From NCBI GenBank assembly GCA_949493535.1, contig CASZWJ010000003.1, positions 59,293 through 123,292 on the forward strand: a stretch of 64,000 nucleotides of DNA. The letters run 5' to 3'. A program made the position numbers and the translations under genes. The DNA is from an uncultured Alphaproteobacteria bacterium. GTDB taxonomy: Bacteria; Pseudomonadota; Alphaproteobacteria; RF32; CAG-239. This document shows, piece by piece, positions 29,389-38,527 of this stretch; positions within the stretch are counted from its first letter, which is position 1; every line of letters starts with the position of its first letter. Below the pieces are notes generated by a model. The model saw nothing but the letters and a program-made list of their open reading frames with translations. It did not search any database and had not been told where the DNA came from.

Positions 29389-29512
29389 ATGGATTCAATT
29401 ACCGCAAAAGGAAAAAATTATCATACAAAATACTACAATCTTGATGTAATTATTTCAGTTACTGTATGAAGTCTCTTCATGGTGCACAATTTCGTATTCG
29501 GTTTAAATCTAT
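29389..29512 (+). pseudogene. Remnant of a RhuM-family gene
   Basis: From ATG 29389 the frame reads AKGKNYHTKYYNLDVIISV, the conserved RhuM/virulence-protein segment (family wording YNLDVIISVGYRV). The frame is then broken, and a second frame gives KSLHGAQFRIRF, matching the GTQFRIW block that follows it. Only this middle part remains. The rest of the 29370-29663 gap holds nothing recognisable. Confidence 0.65.
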
Positions 29513-29663
29513 ATAGAAATATATATGCCTGGAAACACCAATTATTCCAAACAAAATTAAAGCCCCTCACCCCGAAAACTTCTTTCACCTCCAAGTATGC
29601 ACGAAGGCCAAATTAATACGATAAAAATGTAAATACTTACAACAGCTTAATTTATATTTCTAT

Positions 29664-30575
29664 CTATTGTTTTTGAATAACCTGCCTTATCAAATCAATA
29701 ATATAACCAATATTGTTATCATCACTTATTTCAGCACGATATTCCCCATTACCCCAGTGGCCAACTTTTCGCACATCTTTGAATAAGTGCTTCGGGTCAT
29801 CTATGGTCCCCCATTTGGCATTCAGATAAATTTTCAATTTATCTTTTTGTATTTCTACATCGCAAATATTCGTTGATTGCTTAAAAGCTATATAGAGCTT
29901 TTTTGCTTCAATTTTGATACTGGAATCAATATTAAGAATAGCTGATTTCAAATCTTCATAAAGTTCTTTCGTCTTATCACTTCCATTATTTAAGTGGTCT
30001 TCTTCTGTATATACCTTGATTTCACGAGAGACACTTTCAAAAACCTTATCATTCTTTGTGATAGTCTTAACGCTAACTTGTGAACTATCATCTTTCAAAG
30101 AATTTATTATAATATGACCATCTTTGAATTGTTTCACTTCTATCAATTCAATAGCAATATCCTTAAATTTTGTAGAAATCTTTTGATTATCATTGAACGA
30201 AGAGGCAACAAAAATAACTTTTGTTTGTTCCCAACTGACATCATCTCGTTTAAAATGACGATTACATCTTTCGTTAATTTCTAAAACAAACTCGGCCTTA
30301 TTTTCAAGCATCATATGAAGATATGCAAAACCTTGGTCTATCACACTTGAACTTCTATCTCTTTTATATTCAATAATTACAAATGATTTGTTTTCTTCAT
30401 CAAAAGCCAAAGTATCAAAGCGTTTATTTTTGATAACGAACTCACTTTTCACAACAGTCAATCCAAGAATTGTAGAAAGATTATCTTCAAATAGCTTTTG
30501 TAAGTTTTTTTCTAACTTAAAAGGAATTTCTTTTACTTCTTTCAAATCTCCTTTATCATTTGTATATAATATCAT
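29664..30575 (-). CDS. PD-(D/E)xK-like nuclease with DUF5655 domain
   Basis: 303 residues. Residues 45-85 (RFDTLAFDEENKSFVIIEYK) give the D...E-x-K pattern of restriction-type nucleases. The C-terminal 110 residues (YEDLKSAILNIDSSIKIEAK and on) match DUF5655, often attached to such nucleases. It starts 15 bases after the stop of the large restriction-modification gene on the same strand, so it is probably a second effector of the same system. Confidence 0.75.
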   Translation of the reverse strand: MILYTNDKGDLKEVKEIPFKLEKNLQKLFEDNLSTILGLTVVKSEFVIKNKRFDTLAFDEENKSFVIIEYKRDRSSSVIDQGFAYLHMMLENKAEFVLEINERCNRHFKRDDVSWEQTKVIFVASSFNDNQKISTKFKDIAIELIEVKQFKDGHIIINSLKDDSSQVSVKTITKNDKVFESVSREIKVYTEEDHLNNGSDKTKELYEDLKSAILNIDSSIKIEAKKLYIAFKQSTNICDVEIQKDKLKIYLNAKWGTIDDPKHLFKDVRKVGHWGNGEYRAEISDDNNIGYIIDLIRQVIQKQ

Positions 30576-30590
30576 TTGTTAGTCCTTCCA

Positions 30591-33500
30591 TTATTTGAGG
30601 TATTTGTCCAAGATAGCTTGCTTCTTAGCAGGGATTTTATCAATTTCTTTTTGAAGTTTTTTTACTTCCGCTTCTAACGGCAATACTTGTGCAACTATTT
30701 TCTTTTGCTCATCAATATCTGGAATAGGAATCTTAATTGTTTCTATTCTATCAATAGATGCCCTCTTACTTCTTGAAAATCCATATTCAGCACCAAGTTT
30801 TTTTAGTGCATATGCCACATAGTTTTCTAAAAGCTTACTATTATCTTTTAGTCGCAAAATGCCGCAATGGTCTGTTGGATAAAACGGAATGTTTTCTTCA
30901 ATAGTATTAACCATCCAATCGCCGTCAATACCCCACAAAACAGACTTTTTACTAAAATCTGTAATTAGTAATTTGTCAAAATATCCAAATGGCTCAAATA
31001 CATTGGCACTAAATACTGGTATTTTACCTAGTTTAAGCAATTCCTTATTTAAAACTCTTTTTCCGATAGAAAGTTCAAAAACTCCTTTGTCAGACAACCT
31101 GATTGATTTTTTTGCATTTCCGTATAAAGAAATATACATTTGTTCAATATTAGTAGTTTTATTTTTAATTTCTGCTACAGCTTCTTTCTCAGATTTTGAT
31201 AGCGGCAACATTTCTTCAACGATTTTTTCTTGGATATCCACGTCAGGAAAAGGTAATTTAAATTCTACAATATCCTCTGGATAAACATGTGGTTGGCTTT
31301 TTCCTTTTTGTGAATAGTAAATATCTTTCTGCTTTGATTTTAATAGTTCATATACATATTTTACATTTACTTTTTTAGGATTTTTTGAGGTAATAGTAGA
31401 ACAATCAGACGCCCATATAGGTATATCAAAATAATTTACGTAACCAGCATTAGCACCTGAGGCACTGATAGTTATAATATCACCTTTTCTATTGGCTTCA
31501 TTGTGATAATATGCAGGATATATTCCTCCTGCTATAACAGGGACTTCTCCCTTTACAGTTTCTTTCTCTGTAATACTTGTGCCTTTTATTATTTCTAATT
31601 CTTCAACTCTTTTAATTTTGATACTTTTATATTTGCTTTCAAACTTTAATTTTTTTTTAGAATTTAAATTTATTACTTTTTCAAATTTTGGTAACGAAAA
31701 ATCAATCAATTCAGACAAACGGCAATAATCTATATGATTTTTCAAAGGATGCTCTTCTAGTAGATTTATATCCAATATCCGCTTTTCTATATTTTCATTT
31801 ATGAAATTTCTATATATAAAAGAATTTAATTTATCATTGTCAAAATTATCTATATCAGAGAAAAGGTTAGAAAGGATATGCCCATCATCATCTTTATAGA
31901 TATTAATGCCTTCTTGTCCTCTACGATTTGAAAACTCATAACCTAAAAATTGCTTTTCTTCTGCTTTCTCTCCAGAATTCGCTAACACTAACTTGGAATT
32001 ATAAGCTAAAAAGAAATAAAGCATTTTATCCTGCTCTAATGCTTTTAGAGCATCATTACTTAAGCTTTTATGTTCTTCATAGAATTCAGATTTTTGTGCA
32101 TTTTCAGAAGGATTATTCTTTAAGATAGAAACATAGTCCTCAAATGCTAAATCCTCATAGTTTGTTTCTACAAATTTAGAAAATGCTTTTTCTATACCAG
32201 AAACAGTAACATCACGATAATTTTCAAAGAAACTCTTTACTGCAAAATTGATTTGTTCCCAATATGTATTACTTCTTCTCTGCATCAATAAAATAATTGT
32301 TTTTGTTCCTGTTGCCATAAAAGCATTATCTTGTAGTGCAAGAATACCTTTAATATCAAAGTATTTAAGGATAATCTCCCTAGTTTTGATATAAACTTTA
32401 TCATTAGTCAGCAAACTTACAGGCAAGACAATTCCCGCATATCCACCTTCCTTTATAAGTTGTTTTGCTCTTTCAACGAACAAACATTCAATTTCAGAAC
32501 TACTTTCGCTAAAGTTGCTAAACAGTTCAAAAAGTTTATCACCCTCCTTAACCGTAGGTTTGAAAGCCTTGACCGAATACGGCGGATTTGCAATCAATAT
32601 ATCAAATTGCTGATTATCTTGTTTATCAGTGTTACTATGGAGCTTGCCAATATAATCTTCACTATTAAATGGAGCTAATCCGTTGGCATGCAACAAATTC
32701 GCCTTACCGTCACCGTTTAGAAAACAACTAATCTTTGAGGCCTTAATCAATCTATAATCTAAATCAATACCATAGATATATTTTTCTGCCCATTCAAATT
32801 CACTATCCTTCCATATCTTAAATTCACGCATTACTGCAGGTCTTGTTATGCTTTCAATATCAATATCCTCTTTAATTATTTTATCAATATTATCCATAAT
32901 TTCTGTTAAAAAATGCCCTGTTCCGCATGCGTAATCAATTACATAGGGAAGCGTATCTGCTTCATTATTTTTAATTTTATTTTGAATAATTTCCTTAATA
33001 GGTAAAGATTTAATGATAAACTGTGTTAAAGGAACTGGCGTAAAAAATTGTCCAGCTTCTTGTTTTATACTATCATTGAGTAATTTTTCAAAGAAATCCC
33101 CTAAAAATTGTTGTTTATGAGAATACCTTAATTGTTTATCCTGTAACAGTTCAACAACTTCTCTAACAACTTTGGCATTGTCCTTAAAAGACTTCTTATC
33201 AAATACTTCCTTAAATGCAAATTCGTTATTCTTATATAAACGTAGAGTCTTATATAATTCTTCAAATTCATTTTTCTTTGATGGGGTATTTACAAAATTC
33301 AAAAGAATCTCAAAGTCATCTTTAGTAACATCAGAAACATCTTTTTCAAGATAGGCATTCATTCCCGCTTTATATAGGTCATTTAAATCCTCTAATAATT
33401 CTTCATTAGTTTTATCACGTCCCAATGTTCTTGTTTGAAATTTCACTTCTTGATTTGTTGCTGTGTTATCTTCATCCCATATTTTACACAAAAACATATT

Positions 33501-34289
33501 GATAATTTTATTAAAGGCATTTGGTTTGTCAGAAACAACATTATGCCTCAAGATTTCCGCAAATTGATTGTATATTCCTTCAGAATCTTCTCTTCTTAAT
33601 TCTTTTAGGTCTTTTCTTCTTATTGCTTTGGACTCAATTTTATATAAAGGAATATCATCTTCAAATATACCATTGGTCTCAAAAGTCTTGGACCAGCGAT
33701 TAAACCGTTCAACTTGATTTAATTCTGACCAATCCTCCTTGTTATGAATAATAGCATTTTTATATTCAAAACCTTTACCACTTATATGCGAAGTATAATA
33801 GCAAATAGCCTTGGTTGTTTTAGGTTCTTGTTGCAAGTATGTGAAAACTTGACCACCATCGTTTTCCTTACCTTTATTTTTATGAGTAAATGTTTCTTTG
33901 ACATACTTGTCATATTCCCTGCCCCATGTCTTACATTCTATCATTGCAAAAGAATTGTTTTGTTCATCTTTGACAAGAATATCTAAATACCCTTCGGTAT
34001 GTCCCATACCCCACGATTTCTCTAATTCTATATTTTCAGGCTTATAATCTTTTTCAAGCAAGCGATTTACACACTCTAATACGACGAATGTTTCTTCTTG
34101 ATGGAAATTACAGGTGGTTTTACGATTGCAAAGAATTTTTATTCCATAATCAATTTCAGATTTTTTAGGATTTAATTCATTATAATTAACCTTAATTTCA
34201 TAACCTTTGTATGACTTAGAATAAATCCTATCAGCACCATCTTTAGGCGAAAAACCTAAAATCCCAAGAAAAGACAACAAATTTATCAT
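30591..34289 (-). CDS. Single-chain restriction-modification-specificity protein (type IIG / fused type I-like)
   Basis: 1232 residues from ATG 34289 (MINLLSFLGILGFSPKDGAD), preferred over the upstream TTG at 34319. N-terminal nuclease: YLDILVKDEQNNSFAMIECK (about residues 110-130) is D...E-x-K. The N6-adenine methylase has QFFTPVPLTQ, the SAM site DYACGTGHFL and catalytic NPPY. Two specificity half-domains follow, each ending in an HsdS-like helix (FPDVDIQEKIVEEMLPL and IPDIDEQKKIVAQVLPLEAE). The enzyme would methylate and cut at a bipartite site. The DUF5655 nuclease gene follows. Confidence 0.9.
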   Translation of the reverse strand: MINLLSFLGILGFSPKDGADRIYSKSYKGYEIKVNYNELNPKKSEIDYGIKILCNRKTTCNFHQEETFVVLECVNRLLEKDYKPENIELEKSWGMGHTEGYLDILVKDEQNNSFAMIECKTWGREYDKYVKETFTHKNKGKENDGGQVFTYLQQEPKTTKAICYYTSHISGKGFEYKNAIIHNKEDWSELNQVERFNRWSKTFETNGIFEDDIPLYKIESKAIRRKDLKELRREDSEGIYNQFAEILRHNVVSDKPNAFNKIINMFLCKIWDEDNTATNQEVKFQTRTLGRDKTNEELLEDLNDLYKAGMNAYLEKDVSDVTKDDFEILLNFVNTPSKKNEFEELYKTLRLYKNNEFAFKEVFDKKSFKDNAKVVREVVELLQDKQLRYSHKQQFLGDFFEKLLNDSIKQEAGQFFTPVPLTQFIIKSLPIKEIIQNKIKNNEADTLPYVIDYACGTGHFLTEIMDNIDKIIKEDIDIESITRPAVMREFKIWKDSEFEWAEKYIYGIDLDYRLIKASKISCFLNGDGKANLLHANGLAPFNSEDYIGKLHSNTDKQDNQQFDILIANPPYSVKAFKPTVKEGDKLFELFSNFSESSSEIECLFVERAKQLIKEGGYAGIVLPVSLLTNDKVYIKTREIILKYFDIKGILALQDNAFMATGTKTIILLMQRRSNTYWEQINFAVKSFFENYRDVTVSGIEKAFSKFVETNYEDLAFEDYVSILKNNPSENAQKSEFYEEHKSLSNDALKALEQDKMLYFFLAYNSKLVLANSGEKAEEKQFLGYEFSNRRGQEGINIYKDDDGHILSNLFSDIDNFDNDKLNSFIYRNFINENIEKRILDINLLEEHPLKNHIDYCRLSELIDFSLPKFEKVINLNSKKKLKFESKYKSIKIKRVEELEIIKGTSITEKETVKGEVPVIAGGIYPAYYHNEANRKGDIITISASGANAGYVNYFDIPIWASDCSTITSKNPKKVNVKYVYELLKSKQKDIYYSQKGKSQPHVYPEDIVEFKLPFPDVDIQEKIVEEMLPLSKSEKEAVAEIKNKTTNIEQMYISLYGNAKKSIRLSDKGVFELSIGKRVLNKELLKLGKIPVFSANVFEPFGYFDKLLITDFSKKSVLWGIDGDWMVNTIEENIPFYPTDHCGILRLKDNSKLLENYVAYALKKLGAEYGFSRSKRASIDRIETIKIPIPDIDEQKKIVAQVLPLEAEVKKLQKEIDKIPAKKQAILDKYLK

Positions 34290-34567
34290 CTTACGCTCAC
34301 AAAAAAAGTTAATAATCAATTAATAGTGATTATTCTATCTCTAAATAACCTAATATTTAATTAAAATTGATATTTTTTACTCCTCCCCTAACCCAATTAT
34401 ACTTTGGGACTAGCGGAACATCATTCTAAAGTCAAGTCTCAATCCTACAAAAATATGATTTTCTTGTCATTTCTATTGACTTTCAATCAATCTTAAGCCA
34501 TAAGGCTAATGTAAGTGAATTTAACCAACTTGTCCCACTTTGAGCGGACTAAACAGGAGATTTTTAT

Positions 34568-35047
34568 ATGACAATACGATATTTCGTTCGGGCTGATGAA
34601 CCGAACAAGCAAGATTTAGAAACATTTTTTATTCATCTTGACCTTATCCTTACACATCAAGATTTCATCTTAAATGATTCAAAATACAGTAATATTCACC
34701 TCAAAGGTTGTGGTGTGTTTGCCCTTTATATTCCAACCTTTTCTTTATTTGTCGGGGATTTGTTGCGATTATGGAAAACGACCGATTGGAAACAAGATGA
34801 CAAGTATTTCTACTCTATAACAGGAAGCCCGCTCTCTGGTAGCAATTCCTCAAAATATTGGAGCCATATAGAAGGATTTGCTCATAAATCAACAACTACC
34901 TTTAGCAAACAAATTAAATCGGCTATTTGCTTATTAAGAACTGGTTCCGCAATCGTTCCTAGCGGATGCATCGCCGTTAATGTTCCCAAACGAAACGCAT
35001 CAAATCTAAGCATAAACGAGCTGATTGAGGTGTTGAAGACATTATAA
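34568..35047 (+). CDS. Unknown protein beside the restriction system
   Basis: 159 residues, cytosolic (MTIRYFVRADEPNKQDLETF), with CAGGAGA before the ATG. It is divergent from the restriction-modification gene. It could be a control or anti-restriction protein by position, but no DNA-binding motif is visible. I do not recognise it. Confidence 0.55.
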   Translation: MTIRYFVRADEPNKQDLETFFIHLDLILTHQDFILNDSKYSNIHLKGCGVFALYIPTFSLFVGDLLRLWKTTDWKQDDKYFYSITGSPLSGSNSSKYWSHIEGFAHKSTTTFSKQIKSAICLLRTGSAIVPSGCIAVNVPKRNASNLSINELIEVLKTL

Positions 35048-35168
35048 GAAATAAAGCTCCAACTATTAAAAACTTACAAAAATTTGAGAGTTTTTCTTTT
35101 ATAAAGGAAAAACTCTTGATTTTTTTAGAGTATTATCTCTCAATTTCATTATAAAAAAGCAAAATATC

Positions 35169-36371
35169 CTAGATGTAGCTTATCGGAATAATATAGACAT
35201 CTTTATTCATAGGGATAAACTTGTCATTTAAGCAAATAATTGCCCCAATACCTCTTTTTTTCTCATCAATCAGCTTAAAATTTTTGGCCATTGAAAGTGT
35301 TGGAGTGGCTGTTTGTTTTATCTCTATTGGGTAAACTTTATTATTTTCCTCTATGATAACATCTATTTCTTCTTTATTTGAATCTCTATAATAGTAAATG
35401 TTCGGTATTTTTCCGTTATGAATATAACTCTTTACAATTTCAGAAACGACATAAGTTTCTATGAAAGCTCCGCTTAAATAACTATCCATAAGCATTTGAG
35501 AAGTATTTATACCGCATAGATGAGCACATAGTCCTGTATCCATGAAATACATTTTTGGTGTTTTAGACAGTCTTTTTCCAATATTATTTGCAAAATATGG
35601 CTGTAACAGGTATACTACTCCCAACGTTTGCAATACACTTAACCAAGCTTTAGCAGTATTTGGAGAAATATCGCTATCCCGAGCAATGTCCGTATAATTT
35701 AACACTTGGGATGTTCTGCTTGCCAATATTTTTATAAATCGTCTAAATGCTGTGTTTTCTTCAATTTTAATAATATCTTTAACATCTTGCATCAGATATG
35801 TATCTATATAGGATTTGTAATATAATTCCCAATCTGTTACGCCATCAAATAACTGAGGATACGAGCCTTTGTGAATAACTTCAAAGGTTTCTTTGGCAGT
35901 CCATACAGGTCGTTTGGTTTGTAAATCAATATCTGGAACAAATGCTCCTCTGGTGTAATCATGACTTTTCTCTGATTGCGAAAATCCTTGTAACTCCAAT
36001 ACAGCAACGCGTCCTGCAAGGCTTTCGGTAACATTTTTCATTAAATCAAATTTTTGCGAACCCGTTAACCAGAATAGGCCTCTCTCATCTGTGTTATCTA
36101 CCATTTTCTTTATATATTGAAAGAGTTCTGGAGCTTTTTGTACTTCATCAATCAATAAAGGTGGTTGGTATTTTTGGAAAAACAAATTAGGGTCAGTTTT
36201 TGCCAATGCTAAATCATCACCATCATCTAAAGTTACCTTGGTTCTATTTTCTTCTTTTATCTTTTCAAAAAGCGTAGATTTTCCAACCTGACGAGGACCA
36301 GTAATTAAGATTACTTTGAATGATTTTGTAGCTTTTTCAACAATATCTGATAAGGTTCTTTCATAAAACAT
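35169..36371 (-). CDS. DUF4143 AAA ATPase
   Basis: 400 residues. Walker A is LITGPRQVGKSTLFE (about 22-36), Walker B LLIDEV (QPPLLIDEVQKAP) and sensor TGSQKF. The DUF4143 domain covers about 200-400, including the nuclease-like IDVIIEENNKVYPIEIKQT (D...E-x-K). These ATPases occur widely in mobile regions; their biological role is unclear. A perfect 19-bp palindrome just upstream of its promoter suggests specific regulation. Confidence 0.85.
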   Translation of the reverse strand: MFYERTLSDIVEKATKSFKVILITGPRQVGKSTLFEKIKEENRTKVTLDDGDDLALAKTDPNLFFQKYQPPLLIDEVQKAPELFQYIKKMVDNTDERGLFWLTGSQKFDLMKNVTESLAGRVAVLELQGFSQSEKSHDYTRGAFVPDIDLQTKRPVWTAKETFEVIHKGSYPQLFDGVTDWELYYKSYIDTYLMQDVKDIIKIEENTAFRRFIKILASRTSQVLNYTDIARDSDISPNTAKAWLSVLQTLGVVYLLQPYFANNIGKRLSKTPKMYFMDTGLCAHLCGINTSQMLMDSYLSGAFIETYVVSEIVKSYIHNGKIPNIYYYRDSNKEEIDVIIEENNKVYPIEIKQTATPTLSMAKNFKLIDEKKRGIGAIICLNDKFIPMNKDVYIIPISYI

Positions 36372-36392
36372 GGCAAATTCTCCTTTTATTAT

Positions 36393-36466
36393 AAGATACA
36401 GCTCAAAATAAAAAAGTCAAGCAATTTTATGAAAATCCGCAATAACGTTGCGGATTTTCATAAAAT
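36393..36466 (-). promoter_or_regulatory. Promoter with perfect 19-bp palindromic operator
   Basis: On the minus strand TTGACT (36415-36420) and TATCTT (36393-36398) are 16 bases apart. Directly upstream is ATTTTATGAAAATCCGCAA (36424-36442) with its perfect complement at 36448-36466 around TAACG. There is no T run, so an operator is likelier than a terminator. The core TCCGCA/TGCGGA also appears around the Fic gene at 41276. Confidence 0.65.
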
Positions 36467-36508
36467 ATTTCATTACTTAATGTTTTAGATTGGTTGCTTA
36501 AAGAGTAA

Positions 36509-36874
36509 TTACTTTATACATGACCTGATAATAGGTATAACTTTTCCTAGTTTTCCAGAGGCTGTAAGAAGCTTGGTATATTCTTCTTGGCTTTTGGCTG
36601 TGTTGAAGAACACGCCAAGGACTTCTTGGCTCAGTTCAAAGCATTTGTTTATCAGCTTTTTCAGTTCGTTGTTTATATGTTTAATTTCTTCTTTGGTGAA
36701 ATCAATCTTCGGATTTGTGTTTCTCTGAGGCTCTTTTTCACTCTCATACTCTTCAAAAATCTTATATTTCTTGATTTTTCTTTGGTTTTCATCCATAAAA
36801 TCTCCAAAATCCTCTATTCTGGCAAAATTCTTAATCCCTTTTCTTCCAGTTATGGTTTCCATTAAAACTTTCAT
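36509..36874 (-). CDS. Unknown small protein, third gene of winged-helix operon
   Basis: 121 residues. Middle part charged (FEEYESEKEPQRNTNPKIDF), then helices (KLINKCFELSQEVLGVFFNT). No signal peptide. It follows the coiled-coil gene after 55 bases. The position behind the iteron-like array suggests a plasmid-type maintenance or mobilisation operon; the family is not known to me. Confidence 0.5.
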   Translation of the reverse strand: MKVLMETITGRKGIKNFARIEDFGDFMDENQRKIKKYKIFEEYESEKEPQRNTNPKIDFTKEEIKHINNELKKLINKCFELSQEVLGVFFNTAKSQEEYTKLLTASGKLGKVIPIIRSCIK

Positions 36875-36929
36875 TTTTTCTCCTTATTTTCTTGTCATAA
36901 ATCTCTAATTTATTGATTTTTCAAAAAAA

Positions 36930-37388
36930 CTAAACTAGAAAATCTGGATTAATTTCGGCTATTCTCAAATCTGCAATAGTTAGCATCTCATGAGCTTCTC
37001 GTGTTGCTAAGTGGCAAAGTTTCCAAAGCTTTTGTATTTGCTCTTCAGTATCGTTATAAATTTGTTCTAATTGTTCACGATACTTTGAAACATCAAATCT
37101 ATCGGCCAGCTCTCTCAAAGCAAAACGATGTGGTGATGCTATATTTTGCAACAATAGTTGCTGCATCGGAATGACGACTTCTTCTTCCAGATAATTTAAC
37201 AATCCTATCAACTCTAATTTCAGGTCATAAAATTGTTGTGTTAGGCTTTTGAAACAGGCATTTTCATGCAAATCTATAAGATTGCTATTAAAGGTCTGCA
37301 ATACACCTTTGGCAACAGCAATTGTATCAGCGAGTTTTAAATTAAGCTGTTGCTCGGAAATTTTTCTATTTGTTATATCGGTATTCAT
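36930..37388 (-). CDS. Coiled-coil protein, second gene of winged-helix operon
   Basis: 152 residues, nearly all helical ([40 protein letters not shown]). No signal peptide. It is separated from the winged-helix gene by 13 bases. It could be a relaxosome-like or partner protein of the regulator, but this is inference. Confidence 0.55.
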   Translation of the reverse strand: MNTDITNRKISEQQLNLKLADTIAVAKGVLQTFNSNLIDLHENACFKSLTQQFYDLKLELIGLLNYLEEEVVIPMQQLLLQNIASPHRFALRELADRFDVSKYREQLEQIYNDTEEQIQKLWKLCHLATREAHEMLTIADLRIAEINPDFLV

Positions 37389-37401
37389 TTTGTACTCCTT
37401 G

Positions 37402-37938
37402 TTATAAATTAAATCTTTTCATAATATTTGCGATGACAGGACTTATAGTTCCATCACTGTCTTGAGAAACGCTTGGGATGTATTCTGATTGAGGTATTGG
37501 TTTTTGAAGGACTGGATTTGTTGTTTCTTTATTTTGAAGTTCAAAGATTTGTTGATTTAATCGTGTAATTTCATCTTCCAGAGATTTAATTCTTGCTTTA
37601 TAGGCCTCATTTTCTTTTTGAAGATATTTGCCCCAATCCTCTTGATTTTGGGCATCTTGTTTAAGTATATGCTTTTCAACATTGTTCATATACACGCCGT
37701 CCAGCGGTTGAAATTCCTTGCCTGAAAGCGATAAATTACGACGCTTTTTATCATCTATGGTTTTGATGATATAGCCATCACGGATAAGTGTGTTTATAAT
37801 AACCTTAGTTGATGCTTCGGTACAGCCAATTACTTTGGCTATGGTTTCATTACTGGCAAAAAAAGGATGATTGTTGTTGGTCTTAAATCTGATGTAAGTT
37901 AGCAAATATCTTGCTGTCAGCGATAATTTTGTAGTCAT
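37402..37938 (-). CDS. Winged-helix DNA-binding protein with coiled coil (possible replication initiator or regulator)
   Basis: 178 residues. Residues 5-70 form a winged helix ([20 protein letters not shown], recognition helix [13 protein letters not shown], wing [13 protein letters not shown]) of the type found in plasmid replication and MarR-like proteins. A coiled coil (residues 95-140, [20 protein letters not shown]) and a Pro/Gln-rich tail follow. A set of 22-bp spaced repeats begins 80 bases upstream. The pair reads as an autoregulator or iteron-binding initiator. It heads the operon with the two genes downstream. Confidence 0.7.
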   Translation of the reverse strand: MTTKLSLTARYLLTYIRFKTNNNHPFFASNETIAKVIGCTEASTKVIINTLIRDGYIIKTIDDKKRRNLSLSGKEFQPLDGVYMNNVEKHILKQDAQNQEDWGKYLQKENEAYKARIKSLEDEITRLNQQIFELQNKETTNPVLQKPIPQSEYIPSVSQDSDGTISPVIANIMKRFNL

Positions 37939-38017
37939 TTCTATTCCTTATAAATTTCATTTTCATAATTATTTATCTGGAAATTTTACGGAATTTAATT
38001 TGAACAAAATTTGTACT

Positions 38018-38132
38018 GGAAATGGCTATTGCCACTAAATCTACCAATGGAAATACTTAATTCCCTAAACGGAAATGACGGTTTCCACCTGCGGAAACGG
38101 ATATTTCCACTATCGGAAATGGCTATTACCAC
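38018..38132. repeat. Iteron-like array of dyad repeats
   Basis: Five units beginning GGAAA start at 38018, 38049, 38071, 38093 and 38115; the last four are exactly 22 bases apart. Units such as GGAAATGACGGTTTCCAC and GGAAACGGATATTTCCAC are themselves inverted repeats (GGAAA...TTTCC); the first and last share GGAAATGGCTATT-CCAC. Spacing of two helical turns suits cooperative binding by the winged-helix protein at 37402. The remainder of the 37939-38463 gap is AT-rich with nothing recognised. Confidence 0.8.
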
Positions 38133-38463
38133 CGCTTTTTTATGAAAGTATTGATGGATAAGGGATTGAAGGCTCTTTTTTACCCCTATAATAGAATTAA
38201 AATAGAAATAAAATACTATTATAATAGACTTCTTTTCTTATAAGAGAAAATAGAACTCCTGAAAGAAAATCAGATTTCCTACCTCAAATTAGTGCTCTGA
38301 TTTAATTCACGTAAATTAAATAAAAATCAAGGAAATAAGCGATGTTGGCAAGGTCTTACAAGAGAAATGGGGATTTTCGGTAGGAATTTGGTTATAAGAA
38401 AACAATTGATATGTAAAACAGAGATTTCAATTTAACCGAGCACACTCATTTTGTTAAATGCAT

Positions 38464-38504
38464 TTTACAAAACATATTGACTTTTTATTTTTGTAAACTA
38501 TACT
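38464..38504 (+). promoter_or_regulatory. Promoter with inverted-repeat operator for the second DUF4143 gene
   Basis: TTGACT (38477) and TATACT (38499) are 16 bases apart. TTTACAAAA (38464-38472) and its complement TTTTGTAAA (38489-38497) flank the -35 box, as a repressor site would. Confidence 0.65.
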
Positions 38505-38527
38505 TATACACATAAAGGGGTTTTGTT

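Noticed and set aside
38018..38132. CRISPR array
   Set aside because: Units are too short and spaced by only a few bases; dyad iterons explain them better, and no cas genes are present.
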